Source: Haloarcula sebkhae | GTDB lineage: Archaea > Halobacteriota > Halobacteria > Halobacteriales > Haloarculaceae | Direction of reading: 5' to 3' | Length of the DNA stretch: 64,000 nucleotides | Assembly: GCF_014647415.1 (NCBI RefSeq) | Contig: NZ_BMPD01000006.1 | Span: 100,075 to 164,074, forward strand | Shown: piece after piece, positions 18,282-27,326 of the stretch | Layout: each line of letters opens with the position of its first letter | Numbering within the stretch: the first letter of the stretch is position 1 | Made by a program: the position numbers and the translations under genes | The notes under the pieces: model-generated | What the model was told of the DNA's origin: nothing | What the model saw: the letters and a program-made list of their open reading frames with translations, nothing else | The model's database searches: none

Positions 18282-18343
18282 CTATCGTCTCACCCCAGTG
18301 TGGCCTGCATTTAATATAGCGGCCACGGTAGGAGCCGGTGAGG

Positions 18344-19486
18344 ATGACTGCTTCCGACTCGCAAGCCGTTGTTGTCGACGCCGTACGAACGCCACAGGTA
18401 CCAAAGGACGGTGTACTGGCTGGGACACATCCCGAAGACCTCGTCTCCGCTGTGCTTGCTGCACTCGTTGACCGGACCGGTGTCCCGGCCGTCGAGTGGG
18501 ACGACTTTCGGCTCGGGTGTGCAAACCAGGAGGGGGAGCAGGGCCGAAACCTCGCCAGGCAATCGATACTTGCCGGCGGATTTCCCGAGACGGTGCCCGG
18601 GGCGACAACGACCCGCCTGTGTGGCTCGTCACTGACGACGCTCGTCGACGCCGCTCGCGCCATCGAGGCGGGCGACGGGGCGGTGTATCCAGTCGCTGGC
18701 GTCGAACACATGAGCACCGTCCCCTTCTCCGACTGGCTGCATCCCGCTATCGAGCGGCGGTACGACCCCGACAGGCTGCCGATGGGGCAAACAGCAGAAA
18801 CAATCGCACGAAACCACGATATCAGCCGTAACGCGCAGGACGAGTTCGCGTTGCGTTCACACGAGCGGGCGGTCGCTGCCATGGACGGCGGCCGGTTCGA
18901 CGCGGAAATCGTGCCAGTACACACCGACGAGGAAGCGATAGAGGCCGACAAAACGCCACGGGCAGACACGTCAGTCGAGCAGTTGAACGAACTCCCAACG
19001 GTGTTTCGCGATGACGAGGCGGCGACGGTCACGCCGGGGAACGCCTCGCCGCTGACCGACGGGGCTGCTGGGATGCTTGTCACTTCTGCGGCGTACGCGG
19101 AACAACACGGTCTCGATGTCCTCGGCCGGATCGAGACGCGTGCCGTCGCCGGTGTCGATCCACTGGTAATGGGGCGGGGGCCGATCCCGGCAACGCGTGC
19201 GGCACTGGACGACGCCGGCCTGACAATCGACGATGTCGATCTCGTGGAACTCAACGAGGCGTTTGCAGCCCAGAGTCTCCACTGCAAGCGCGAACTGGGG
19301 ATTCCGGACGAACGGCTCAACGTCAATGGTGGGGCTATCGCGTTAGGACATCCCCTTGGCTGTTCGGGGGCACGAATCACGACAACGTTACTGCACGAGA
19401 TGCGGCGGCGGAATGCGGCCCACGGACTGGCGACGATGTGTGTCGGTTTCGGTCAGGGTGTCGCAGTTGTGTTCGAGCGTGACTGA
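18344..19486 (+). CDS. Beta-ketothiolase (acetyl-CoA acyltransferase), PaaJ-like candidate
   Basis: The ATG at 18344 gives 380 residues. All three thiolase catalytic elements are present: the nucleophilic Cys in TTRLCGSSLTTL near residue 90, His in GGAIALGHPLGCSG, and the second Cys in MCVGFGQG near the end. It is thus a classical degradative thiolase that cleaves 3-ketoacyl-CoA to acetyl-CoA. The ELNEAFAAQSL motif is also intact. It converges with the DUF35-fusion gene, and the PaaJ role (3-oxoadipyl-CoA cleavage) is likely from context. Confidence 0.93.
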   Translation: MTASDSQAVVVDAVRTPQVPKDGVLAGTHPEDLVSAVLAALVDRTGVPAVEWDDFRLGCANQEGEQGRNLARQSILAGGFPETVPGATTTRLCGSSLTTLVDAARAIEAGDGAVYPVAGVEHMSTVPFSDWLHPAIERRYDPDRLPMGQTAETIARNHDISRNAQDEFALRSHERAVAAMDGGRFDAEIVPVHTDEEAIEADKTPRADTSVEQLNELPTVFRDDEAATVTPGNASPLTDGAAGMLVTSAAYAEQHGLDVLGRIETRAVAGVDPLVMGRGPIPATRAALDDAGLTIDDVDLVELNEAFAAQSLHCKRELGIPDERLNVNGGAIALGHPLGCSGARITTTLLHEMRRRNAAHGLATMCVGFGQGVAVVFERD

Positions 19487-19495
19487 CAGGGGTGG

Positions 19496-20932
19496 CTACC
19501 GGCGCTGACTGGCGACCTGTGCTTTGAAGCCGTATCTGATGACGCCCTCCTGCGTGTAGATGCGCCGCGTTGTCAGCACGACAGGTGTGCCGATCGTGAC
19601 TTCGGCTGTTGTGTCAAGCACCTGTGCAGGGACGCTTACTGTCTGCTCGCCCGATGGACTATCGAGCGCGACGATAGCACTATCGAACTGGCCGCTTTTC
19701 GACTGCTGGGCGACGAACTCCGGTGGCGCACCGCCCTGTTCGATAGTCGTCACTGCCTCGACCGTCCCTGTCCCAGGTAGTTCGACAACCTCGAAATCAC
19801 TGGTGCGCTCGTGACAGTCCGTACAGGCCCCGGTCGGTGGGAAATTCAACGCCCCACACGCGGAACACCGGCCGGCAACGAGTCGGTGACGTTGCGGGAT
19901 CGTCCGCTGCCAGGACGGGACGCTAACGTAGGCTCCGCCGCCCTCGGGTTCGTCGCGTGTAATCTCGCCTCGCCGCCTGAGGTACTCGGCGTAGGACAGG
20001 GAGACAGCACTGTCAAGCGCAGTGTTGACCGGAACGGGACCAGTGGCGACGAACAGCGTCGCACTCGCACCGCTTCCGTACGCGGCGATCAGCGCGCGTT
20101 CGGCGTCGTCTGTAAACGCTGTCGCCGCCCCGAGAAATGCGCTTGCCGCGCCGGTGTCTCCGAGCGTACTGACTGTGTCCGCGGCGGCGATAGTCTCGGC
20201 GTCGACCCCGAGTGATCCTGTCGCCCGATACGGGAGTTTTCCGTCCGGAGACTGGACCGCTGCCGCATCGACTGTCTCCATCGACACGTCCAGTCTGTCT
20301 GCCGCACTGCCGAGTGCGGTCGTGAACGCGTCGCGGTCGTACTGCGTAACACCCAGCCCGGTCGTCCGGTCGTCCCCGCCGGTTCTGAAACGCGTTCCGG
20401 GGTACGCCTCCGTGTGTGATGCCCGGTCGATGACGGTTCCAGGACCGTCATCGTCGACAACGAGCGCGACACTCCCAGCACCGGCGGCGTGTTCGACCTC
20501 GCTGTCAGGGTCGCCCCGCGGACAGTCGCCGATGATGACGAGGCCGATGTCCTCCCCGAACGGCCCGCCGTCCATGGTTGCGTCCAGTGCTTGCGCACCG
20601 GCGTGCGTGGAGCCGGTCATCGTCTGCGTTTTGGCATCATCCGGGACGTTGAGAATACTGCAGAGTCTCGCTGCAAGATCCTCTTCGGCCATCGGCGGTG
20701 TCGTCGTCGCGAAGGCCAGATGCGCGACATCCGTTCCGGACGCATCGGCCGCAGTGAGCGCACGTCGGGCCGCTTCGACACCCATCGTGACGGCGTCCTC
20801 GTCGGCGTCGGGGACCGCCTTCTCGTCGATCCCTGCTGCATCGAACCGACCCCACGCGGCTTCGAACTCCGCGGCATCGATCCGCAAGCGAGGCGCGTAC
20901 GAGCCGATTGCCGCGAGCCCCGACGCAGTCAT
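19496..20932 (-). CDS. HMG-CoA-synthase-like protein fused to a DUF35 zinc-ribbon/OB domain
   Basis: This 478-residue fusion has a thiolase-fold HMG-CoA synthase-like part at 1 to about 325. A DUF35 part follows from about 340, with zinc ligands C356, C359, C370 and C373 and then an OB fold (GTGTVEAVTTIEQGGAPPEF). The synthase part lacks the catalytic Cys: the expected 'FACK' segment reads GSTHAGAQA around residue 109. The catalytic His is also replaced (VQSPDGKLP around 227). Its start overlaps the stop of the SCPx-type thiolase gene by 4 bp. In methanogens thiolase, HMG-CoA synthase and DUF35 form one complex; here two of these are fused and the synthase appears inactive, so a scaffold or CoA-channelling role is inferred. 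Confidence 0.85.
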   Translation of the reverse strand: MTASGLAAIGSYAPRLRIDAAEFEAAWGRFDAAGIDEKAVPDADEDAVTMGVEAARRALTAADASGTDVAHLAFATTTPPMAEEDLAARLCSILNVPDDAKTQTMTGSTHAGAQALDATMDGGPFGEDIGLVIIGDCPRGDPDSEVEHAAGAGSVALVVDDDGPGTVIDRASHTEAYPGTRFRTGGDDRTTGLGVTQYDRDAFTTALGSAADRLDVSMETVDAAAVQSPDGKLPYRATGSLGVDAETIAAADTVSTLGDTGAASAFLGAATAFTDDAERALIAAYGSGASATLFVATGPVPVNTALDSAVSLSYAEYLRRRGEITRDEPEGGGAYVSVPSWQRTIPQRHRLVAGRCSACGALNFPPTGACTDCHERTSDFEVVELPGTGTVEAVTTIEQGGAPPEFVAQQSKSGQFDSAIVALDSPSGEQTVSVPAQVLDTTAEVTIGTPVVLTTRRIYTQEGVIRYGFKAQVASQRR

Positions 20933-22101
20933 CGTGCAGCCTCCCGTTCAAGGATATGGACAACAGCGCTGCCGCCGCTCCCACCCACGTTGTGCGTGAG
21001 TCCGTACTTCGGGGCCGGTAGCTGCCGGTCGGCAGCGCTGCCGGTGAGCTGTTTGAACGCCTCGACGATCTGTCCGGCACCGGTTGCGCCGATGGGGTGG
21101 CCCTTCGATTTCAGCCCGCCGGAGAGATTGACCGGCATCGCTCCGTCATCGTCGGTCGTTCCCTGTTCAAGTAACTGTGGGGCCTCGCCGCGGTCACAGA
21201 ACCCGAGGTCCTCGTATGCAAGCAGTTCGGCGATCGTGAAGCAGTCGTGTACCTCAGCGAAGTCGAGGTCGTCAGGGCCGACTCCGGCACGGTCATAGGC
21301 TGTGTCTGCGGCCATTTCCGAGGCAGAAATCGAAGTGTAGCTGTCTCGCTGGAAGAGGCCGACGCGATCGCTGGCTGCGCCGACTCCAGCGACCCGGACC
21401 GGATCATCAGTGTACTGCTCGACGACATCCTCACTGGCGACGAGCGCGACCGCTGCGCCGTCAGAGGTCGGACAACAATGATAGAGGTTCAGCGGGTCTG
21501 CGACAACCGGAGCGTCGACGGCGTCTTCGAGGGAACACTCGAAGCCCAAGTGAGCCTTCGGGTTCTTTGCGCCGTTCCGATGGTTCTTGACCGCGACCAT
21601 CGAGAGATGCTCCTCACTGGCCTCGTACTCCCGTAGATACGCACTTGCCATCTGTGCGTAAACGCCGGAGAACGTCGTCCCGGTCAGCCGTTCCCACTCT
21701 GTTTCACCGGAGACGCCGAGCCAGTACTTCGTCACATCGCTGCTCATGTCTGTCATGACTTCGACGCCACCAGCCAGCGCCACGTCGGCCATCCCGCTTT
21801 TGACCGCCTGCACTGCCTGTCGGACGGCGTAGCCCGACGCGGCACAGGCATTTTCGACGCGCACGCTGGGGACGCCGTGCAGCCCAGCGTGTTCGGTTGC
21901 TGCCGGTCCCGAGAGACCGAGTTGTCGACCACCCACGCCGAGTGAGCCGACGACCGCTTCGTCTATCGCAGCCGTATCGATGCCGTGGTCGACACTGTCG
22001 ATGGCTTCGCTGACTGCGTGGTCGAACAGTGATCTGTAGCTCTCTTCGGGCATCGAGCCAAACGGCGTTTGCCCTGCGCCGATAAGATACGCATCCCGCA
22101 T
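20929..22101 (-). CDS. SCPx-type thiolase, partner of the DUF35 fusion
   Basis: This 390-residue thiolase-fold protein has the nucleophile in VENACAASGYAV and the His motif KSKGHPIGATGAG. The second catalytic Cys is absent (THNVGGSGGSAVV at its position). This pattern marks the archaeal/SCPx thiolase group that works with DUF35 proteins. It is the first gene of a two-gene operon and overlaps the following gene by 4 bp. It is divergent from paaK; a TATA-like CTATTTTT lies upstream around 22123-22130. Its substrate is unknown, but thiolysis of a ketoacyl-CoA from ring degradation is plausible. Confidence 0.9.
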   Translation of the reverse strand: MRDAYLIGAGQTPFGSMPEESYRSLFDHAVSEAIDSVDHGIDTAAIDEAVVGSLGVGGRQLGLSGPAATEHAGLHGVPSVRVENACAASGYAVRQAVQAVKSGMADVALAGGVEVMTDMSSDVTKYWLGVSGETEWERLTGTTFSGVYAQMASAYLREYEASEEHLSMVAVKNHRNGAKNPKAHLGFECSLEDAVDAPVVADPLNLYHCCPTSDGAAVALVASEDVVEQYTDDPVRVAGVGAASDRVGLFQRDSYTSISASEMAADTAYDRAGVGPDDLDFAEVHDCFTIAELLAYEDLGFCDRGEAPQLLEQGTTDDDGAMPVNLSGGLKSKGHPIGATGAGQIVEAFKQLTGSAADRQLPAPKYGLTHNVGGSGGSAVVHILEREAAR

Positions 22102-22198
22102 ACATGGAACTCTGAGGGTACTGAAAAATAGCTTTGCATCACGTACCGACAGTCACACAGCAAGCACGACCGATGGTCGGAGTGGTCAATCCCAAACC

Positions 22199-22207
22199 AT
22201 TTTATCA
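22199..22207 (+). promoter_or_regulatory. TATA box for paaK
   Basis: ATTTTATCA is centred about 30 nt before the ATG at 22233, in the divergent paaK/thiolase intergenic space. Confidence 0.45.
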
Positions 22208-22232
22208 CTAACATTCAACTCTATCATTGAAG

Positions 22233-23522
22233 ATGGTGTACAAGCCACTGGAGGCGTCTGACCGGACAGAGTTACGTGCGTTGCAAACTGACCGATTACA
22301 AGAAATTGTCACACACGCCTACGAGAACGTCCCGTTTTACCGGGAGAAGCTCGACGAGGCAGGCGTCTCGCCCGGAGACATCCAGAGCATCGACGACATC
22401 ACGAAACTGCCGATGACGACGAAAGAGGATTTCCGCGACGAGTACCCCGACGGCCTGTTCGCCGTAGACGATGAGGACGTCGCCCGGATCCACGCGTCGT
22501 CCGGGACGACCGGGAAGCCGAAAATCGTCTCCTACACGGATGACGACCTCGACAACTGGAGTGAAGTCGTTGCACGTTCGCTGGCTGCGAGCGGGACCGA
22601 ACCGGGCGACACCGTCCAGAACGCCTACGGATACGGGCTGTTCACGGGCGGATTGGGACTCCACGACGGAGCCGAGGAGCTGGGAGCCACAGTTATCCCT
22701 ATTGGGAGCGGCCAGACCCAGCGACAGGTCGAGTTGATGACCGATCTGGAGAGCGATGTGTTCACCTGCACTCCGTCGTATGCGCTGTACCTCGCCGAAA
22801 CGGCCGAGGAAATGGGCCACGACCCTAGCGACCTGCCAATCTCGACGATTATCTTCGGAGCGGAACCGTGTACCGATCCGATGCGGGCAGAAATCGAAGA
22901 GCGGCTGGGCGTCGACGGCATCGATGTTTACGGGCTCTCGGAGATCATCGGTCCCGGCGTCTCATGTGAATGCCACGAAGCGCAGGACGGGCTTCACGTC
23001 TGGGAAGACCACTTCTACCCGGAAGTCATCGACCCACAGACGAAGGAGCCAGTCGAGGAAGGCGAGGAGGGCGAACTCGTTCTCACAACACTCACCAAAG
23101 AAGCGTTGCCGGTCTTCCGATACCGGACTGGGGATCTGACGACGCTGAACTACGACGAGTGTGCGTGTGGACGGACGATGGTACGGATGGACAACGTCAC
23201 CGGTCGGACAGACGACCTCCTCATTGTCCGTGGCGTGAATCTCTATCCCAGCGAAATCGAACACGCTGTGTTGGATATCGACGGCGTTGCTCCGCATTAC
23301 CGGATCGACCTCTACAAAGAGGACAACCTCGATATCTTGGAACTCACCATCGAACGGACTGCGGAGCAAGGGCCGGGCGACAAAGCACTCGAAGACGAAA
23401 TCATCGAACGGCTGGAGAACGTGCTCGCGTTCACCCCAGACGAACTCGAACTCGTTGCGCCCGGCAGCATCGAACGAACGCAGGTCGGCAAAGTAAAACG
23501 CGTCTACGACCACCGTGACTGA
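22233..23522 (+). CDS. paaK: Phenylacetate-CoA ligase
   Basis: The ATG at 22233 (MVYKPLEASDRTELRALQ) gives 429 residues, the usual PaaK length. The AMP-binding P-loop is SSGTTGKPK at residues 89-97. The adenylation motifs YGLSEIIGPGVSCEC and FRYRTGDLT, and a C-terminal lid domain with GRTDDLLIVRGVNLYPSEIE, are all present. The enzyme activates phenylacetate to phenylacetyl-CoA with ATP, the entry step for the paaABCD epoxidase encoded 4 kb downstream. It is followed by a PaaI-type thioesterase on the other strand. Confidence 0.93.
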   Translation: MVYKPLEASDRTELRALQTDRLQEIVTHAYENVPFYREKLDEAGVSPGDIQSIDDITKLPMTTKEDFRDEYPDGLFAVDDEDVARIHASSGTTGKPKIVSYTDDDLDNWSEVVARSLAASGTEPGDTVQNAYGYGLFTGGLGLHDGAEELGATVIPIGSGQTQRQVELMTDLESDVFTCTPSYALYLAETAEEMGHDPSDLPISTIIFGAEPCTDPMRAEIEERLGVDGIDVYGLSEIIGPGVSCECHEAQDGLHVWEDHFYPEVIDPQTKEPVEEGEEGELVLTTLTKEALPVFRYRTGDLTTLNYDECACGRTMVRMDNVTGRTDDLLIVRGVNLYPSEIEHAVLDIDGVAPHYRIDLYKEDNLDILELTIERTAEQGPGDKALEDEIIERLENVLAFTPDELELVAPGSIERTQVGKVKRVYDHRD

Positions 23523-23525
23523 CTG

Positions 23526-23921
23526 TCAGGGCCGGTAGACTCGTCCGCGAAACGTCGCGATGCGCTCGCCATCCTGCGCAGTCACCGTTACCTCGTACTC
23601 CGCGGTGCTATCCGCGAGATGCGTCTCCTCGGCGGTTGCAGACAGCGTTTCACCGGTTTCGACGGCGTCTAAATACGAGATGTTTGTCTCCAGTGCGACT
23701 GCCGCCTCCCCGTGAGAGTTCGACGCCGCGGCGAACGCTGCATCTGCGAGTGAGTAGATTGCACCGCCATGCGGCGTCCCATGAAAGTTCAGCAAATCCT
23801 CGGTAATCGTCAGTTCAGTCTGGGCGTACCCCGAGTCGAGTTCGACGACGTCGATGCCGAGGGTTTCGCAGTACGCGTCCGATTCGATGCGCTCTCTGAC
23901 TTCGTCGGCGACGCCGGACAT
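23526..23921 (-). CDS. paaI: PaaI-type hotdog thioesterase
   Basis: This 131-residue single hotdog domain has LLNFHGTPHGGAIYSLADAAFAAA, where the H-G-G and following Asp form the PaaI active site. It releases CoA from stalled ring-hydroxylated phenylacetyl-CoA intermediates and so protects the pathway from CoA depletion. It converges with paaK, with only 3 bp between the stop codons. An AT-rich stretch with AATAAATATATA upstream (23944-23955) could serve as its promoter. Confidence 0.9.
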   Translation of the reverse strand: MSGVADEVRERIESDAYCETLGIDVVELDSGYAQTELTITEDLLNFHGTPHGGAIYSLADAAFAAASNSHGEAAVALETNISYLDAVETGETLSATAEETHLADSTAEYEVTVTAQDGERIATFRGRVYRP

Positions 23922-24031
23922 ACGGCCTGTAGTTCTATCAGGAATAATAAATATATACCGGTCACTGCTGCTGTCAGCGAGGTCATGTTTAATTAATCGT
24001 CAAAAGTGAGACGGAGAATTCTTGCTGGGCT

Positions 24032-24240
24032 ATGGCAGAAATCGCTCGTCTCAGCGATACTGGTGTGTGGATTGATTTGGATTTCGTGGAGCGTGAGCGG
24101 ATGCCCGAACCAGCGGTGGCGCTAGATATTCAAACGCATGTTGCGGAGCTATCGCTGTCGAATACCGTCGGTTTACTCGGTACGTTGTGCCTCCAACGGT
24201 CGCGGAAAGCGATTGAACACTACCCGACATACAGACACAA
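24032..24240 (+). mobile_element. IS6 family transposase relic, N-terminal fragment
   Basis: MAEIARLSDTGVWIDLDFVERER followed by SLSNTVGLLGTLCLQRSRKAIEHY is the N-terminus of the haloarchaeal IS6 transposase. After about residue 70 the similarity ends, although the frame stays open by chance into the NUDIX gene. The rest of the transposase is gone. Confidence 0.75.
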
Positions 24241-24442
24241 GTTGCACACAATATCGTTGCTGAACTCGTGGTCAAAGAGTCAATGGGTAACCTGCAAAAT
24301 CCCGATAGAAAAATCCACAGTTGACTCAGGTAAATCCCAATGTTGTAAGCTGACAATATGCACGGTCTCGTCGTATTTTGTCGAGACCCTCCGATTTCTG
24401 ACAGTGATAGCGAGAGTTTTTTATGTGTCAGAAGATAGTTAT

Positions 24443-24934
24443 ATGTCGATGAAAGAGTATTCATACGTTGTAAACATTGATGGAATCGTTGTAAATGATA
24501 ATGATTATTTGTTGATAGAAAGAGAGGCAGACGAAGAGCATGCAAGCGGTGCGTTAGCGTTTCCTGGAGGGAAACTTGAAGCAGAGCCAGGGAATCAGAA
24601 TGCCATCGAAAATACGGTTTCGCGCGAGATTCATGAAGAGGTCGGGGTTACTATCGGCGATATCCAGTATCTGCACAGCAATACGTTCGAAACGGAGGAT
24701 AACACGAGCTGCATGAATATTGTGATGCTTTGTGAGTATGCAGGAGGCGATGCCCATCCTCGTGCGAAAGACGAAGTCGCAGATGTTCACTGGATGTCGT
24801 ACGACGAGATCAAGTCCCACGACGACGTTCCTTCTTTTACGGAACGGTTCGCGGACGTAGCGGAAAAGAACCGAACTCAACAAGATGGGTCTGGTGAATC
24901 GCAGAACAGCGACGGATTCCACCGTCGGAACTAG
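24443..24934 (+). CDS. NUDIX hydrolase
   Basis: This 163-residue protein starts at the ATG at 24443 (MSMKEYSYVV); the open frame upstream belongs to an IS6 relic. The NUDIX box is FPGGKLEAEPG followed by VSREIHEEVGV, with two extra residues between the halves. The family hydrolyses nucleoside diphosphates linked to another group, such as oxidised nucleotides, NADH or CoA. The start of the gene and its 5' region are richer in A+T than the neighbours. A hairpin GGTCTCG/CGAGACC lies upstream at 24364-24388. It sits between two IS6 relics, which suggests acquisition with mobile DNA. Confidence 0.85.
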   Translation: MSMKEYSYVVNIDGIVVNDNDYLLIEREADEEHASGALAFPGGKLEAEPGNQNAIENTVSREIHEEVGVTIGDIQYLHSNTFETEDNTSCMNIVMLCEYAGGDAHPRAKDEVADVHWMSYDEIKSHDDVPSFTERFADVAEKNRTQQDGSGESQNSDGFHRRN

Positions 24935-24971
24935 TGAGGTGAAGCGGGAGAGCGCTCACCCCAGCGGTGGT

Positions 24972-25213
24972 GTAAAGTGGATTAATTCGGATTTTGTGGA
25001 GCGCGAGCGGACACCCGAACACCAATGACGCCGTCAGCGAGGCGGCCTTCGATATCAGAGATATCACCACGGACATCGGAACGCCGTTGAGCGAGTTTTT
25101 CGAGAACTCAGACAACGAACTTTGTCGTTCTCAAATTGTTTCGGTCAGGTCACCCAGAAACAGCCGAAAATTGGTTGCAGAGTTTCGCTCGTTGGCACAA
25201 TGCTCCAAACTAA
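24972..25213 (+). mobile_element. Internally deleted IS6 element (MITE-like)
   Basis: About 40 bp resembling the transposase start (DFVERERTPEH in one frame) is joined directly to the C-terminal part. The latter reads HRNAVERVFRELRQRTLSFSNCF and then, shifted, the end around QSFARW, stopping at 25213. Both element ends are kept and the middle lost, the structure expected of a non-autonomous IS6 derivative. Confidence 0.65.
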
Positions 25214-25235
25214 ACACTACCGTCAGCGGAGCGTA

Positions 25236-25246
25236 AAAATATAAAT
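25236..25246 (+). promoter_or_regulatory. TATA box for the MaoC gene
   Basis: AAAATATAAAT is centred 28 nt before the ATG at 25269 and lies just beyond the IS6 remnant. Confidence 0.45.
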
Positions 25247-25268
25247 GGCTGCTATTAGATGAAAAAAT

Positions 25269-25727
25269 ATGGCATACAGCTACGAGCCACACCACTTCGA
25301 GGACTTCGAAGAGGGACAGGAGTTTATCAGCGTCGGCCGGACGGTTACTGAGTCGGATTTTGTTATGCACTCTGCCCTGTCGGGAGACTGGACAGAGCTG
25401 CATACGAACAAGGAATACGCGGAAGAACAGGAGTTCGGTGAGCGGATCGCACATGGGCCAATGACGTTCGTGCAGGCGACCGGCTTCGTCTACCGGACCG
25501 GGATCGTCGAGCGGACGGCATTCGCGTTCCTCGGGATGAACTACATGGACCTCCCGAACCCGGTCCACATCGGCGACACGCTCCAGTTGGAAATCGTCGT
25601 TGACAACACCAAGGAGGTCGGACGCGACGACGCCGGATTGGTCGTCCTCGACACCGAAATGGAAAACCAGGACGGGACTATCGTCTTCGAGGGCGACATG
25701 AAGTTCCTGATCAAGAAGCGCGAGTGA
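25269..25727 (+). CDS. MaoC-like hotdog hydratase, candidate oxepin-CoA hydrolase domain of a split PaaZ
   Basis: This 152-residue protein has the R-hydratase hotdog motif SGDWTELHTNKEYAEEQEFGERIAHGPM, holding the Asp/His hydratase pair. Bacterial PaaZ fuses an aldehyde dehydrogenase to such a MaoC domain, which opens the oxepin-CoA ring. Here an aldehyde dehydrogenase gene follows 147 bp downstream in the same direction, so the two genes together could replace PaaZ. A simple 2-enoyl-CoA hydratase role cannot be excluded. Confidence 0.8.
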   Translation: MAYSYEPHHFEDFEEGQEFISVGRTVTESDFVMHSALSGDWTELHTNKEYAEEQEFGERIAHGPMTFVQATGFVYRTGIVERTAFAFLGMNYMDLPNPVHIGDTLQLEIVVDNTKEVGRDDAGLVVLDTEMENQDGTIVFEGDMKFLIKKRE

Positions 25728-25874
25728 GTCCACTGATGCGTCCGAAAGCGATGCATCGGTAGCGGATAGTACCGCAATTTTGCGACTTGAAACCCATAGA
25801 TAGCGCTCTCGTCGCCCAGACATTAATAATCAATAATAACAACTAAGACGCCGCGCACTCCCTCTGTTATTGCA

Positions 25875-27326
25875 ATGGAGTACACCGGCCCGACAGACCT
25901 GTATATCGGTGGAGAATGGCGAGAAGCGACCAACGGCGACAGCATTGAGACGGAGGACCCGGCAACTGAACAGCCCTACGCATCGGTACAGAAGGCTGAG
26001 GCGTCCGATATCGATGCTGCAGTACAGGCGGCACAGGCGGCCGTCGCAGAGGGTTCCGAGTGGGCGACGATGGACCCCGGAACGCGCCGGGCGAAGCTCC
26101 ATGCGATGGCCGACGCCATCGAGGAGATGAAAGACGAACTGTCCATGGTTGAATCCCATGACAACGGGAAAACGCCGTTCGAAGCCGGGCTGGAAATCGA
26201 CATGGTCACCGATACGTTCCGCCACTACGCCGGCTGGACGGACAAGATCCGCGGTGACGAGATTCCTGTCGAGAACGGCCGGCTCAACTACACTACTCGT
26301 GAGCCGGTCGGTGTGACCGCACACATCGCGCCGTGGAACTATCCCTTCCAGCTCGCCGGCCGCGGCCTGGCACCGGCGCTGGCGGCGGGGAACAGCGTTA
26401 TTCTCAAGCCGTCCGCTATGACGCCGCTGTCGGCACTGTACTACGCGAAAGCCGCCGAAGAAGCGGGCCTTCCGGACGGCGTCGTCAACGTCGTTCCCGG
26501 GAAAGGCTCCGAGGCCGGCGACGCACTCACCGGACACGAGGGCGTCGATCACGTCACCTTCACCGGGAGTACAGGTGTCGGAAAGACGGTTCAGCGCAGT
26601 GCTGCCGATGCGGTCGCCGACGTAACGCTTGAACTCGGAGGGAAGGGACCGGCAGTCGTGTTCCCCGACGCTGACCTCGATGCCGCCGCCCGCGGCATCC
26701 AGTACGGGATTTTCATGAACGCCGGGCAGATGTGCTGGGCGAACTCGCGTATTGTCGTCCACGAAGATGTCTACGACGAGATGGTCTCCCGGATGGCCGA
26801 AATCGCCGAAAACATCCCGCTTGGCGGCGGTATCGACGACGATGGCCAGATGGGACCAGTCGTCAGTGCGGGCCAGCAACAGGAGATTCTCGATTACATC
26901 GAGACCGGCAAGCAGGAAGGAGCGACTGTTGTGGCCGGCGGTGGCGTTCCCGCGGACAGAGACACCGGTCACTTCGTCGAGCCGACCGTCTTTGCCGACG
27001 TGGACAACGAGATGACGATTGCACAGGAGGAGATCTTCGGTCCCGTGCTTACCGCAATCGAAGTTAGCGACGAAGAGGAGGCCATCGAGGTCGCGAACGA
27101 CTCGCCGTTCGGCCTCACTGCCTGTGTCTGGACGAACGATCTGACTCGCGCCCACACCGTCACAGACAGCTTGGACTACGGGATGGTGATGGTCAACGAG
27201 ACGCCCAACACCTGGCCACAGACTCCCTTTGGTGGGACGAAACAGAGCGGCCACGGCCGCGCACAAGGCGAGCAGGCCATCGAGAGCTACACAGAAGTGA
27301 AAAACGTCCATATAAACCTCGGCTGA
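25875..27326 (+). CDS. Aldehyde dehydrogenase, candidate dehydrogenase half of a split PaaZ
   Basis: This 483-residue NAD(P)-dependent aldehyde dehydrogenase has the general base E253 in LELGGKGPA and catalytic C287 in NAGQMCWAN. The cofactor-binding APWNYPFQLAGRGLAPALAAGNS is intact. Overall it resembles betaine- or phenylacetaldehyde-type enzymes more than the PaaZ N-domain. Two roles fit the context: oxidation of the ring-opened semialdehyde-CoA next to the MaoC gene, or oxidation of phenylacetaldehyde to phenylacetate. A TATA-like TTAATAAT lies near 25825. Confidence 0.88.
   Translation: MEYTGPTDLYIGGEWREATNGDSIETEDPATEQPYASVQKAEASDIDAAVQAAQAAVAEGSEWATMDPGTRRAKLHAMADAIEEMKDELSMVESHDNGKTPFEAGLEIDMVTDTFRHYAGWTDKIRGDEIPVENGRLNYTTREPVGVTAHIAPWNYPFQLAGRGLAPALAAGNSVILKPSAMTPLSALYYAKAAEEAGLPDGVVNVVPGKGSEAGDALTGHEGVDHVTFTGSTGVGKTVQRSAADAVADVTLELGGKGPAVVFPDADLDAAARGIQYGIFMNAGQMCWANSRIVVHEDVYDEMVSRMAEIAENIPLGGGIDDDGQMGPVVSAGQQQEILDYIETGKQEGATVVAGGGVPADRDTGHFVEPTVFADVDNEMTIAQEEIFGPVLTAIEVSDEEEAIEVANDSPFGLTACVWTNDLTRAHTVTDSLDYGMVMVNETPNTWPQTPFGGTKQSGHGRAQGEQAIESYTEVKNVHINLG

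Noticed and set aside
17887..19380. A 497-residue open frame on the minus strand opposite the thiolase gene
   Set aside because: It is low-complexity Ser/Ala/Arg sequence opposite a thiolase with all catalytic motifs, a typical antisense shadow in G+C-rich DNA.
24032..24934. One 300-residue protein with an N-terminal domain before the NUDIX fold
   Set aside because: The first 70 residues are an IS6 transposase N-terminus; the frame is open by chance and the NUDIX gene has its own ATG at 24443.
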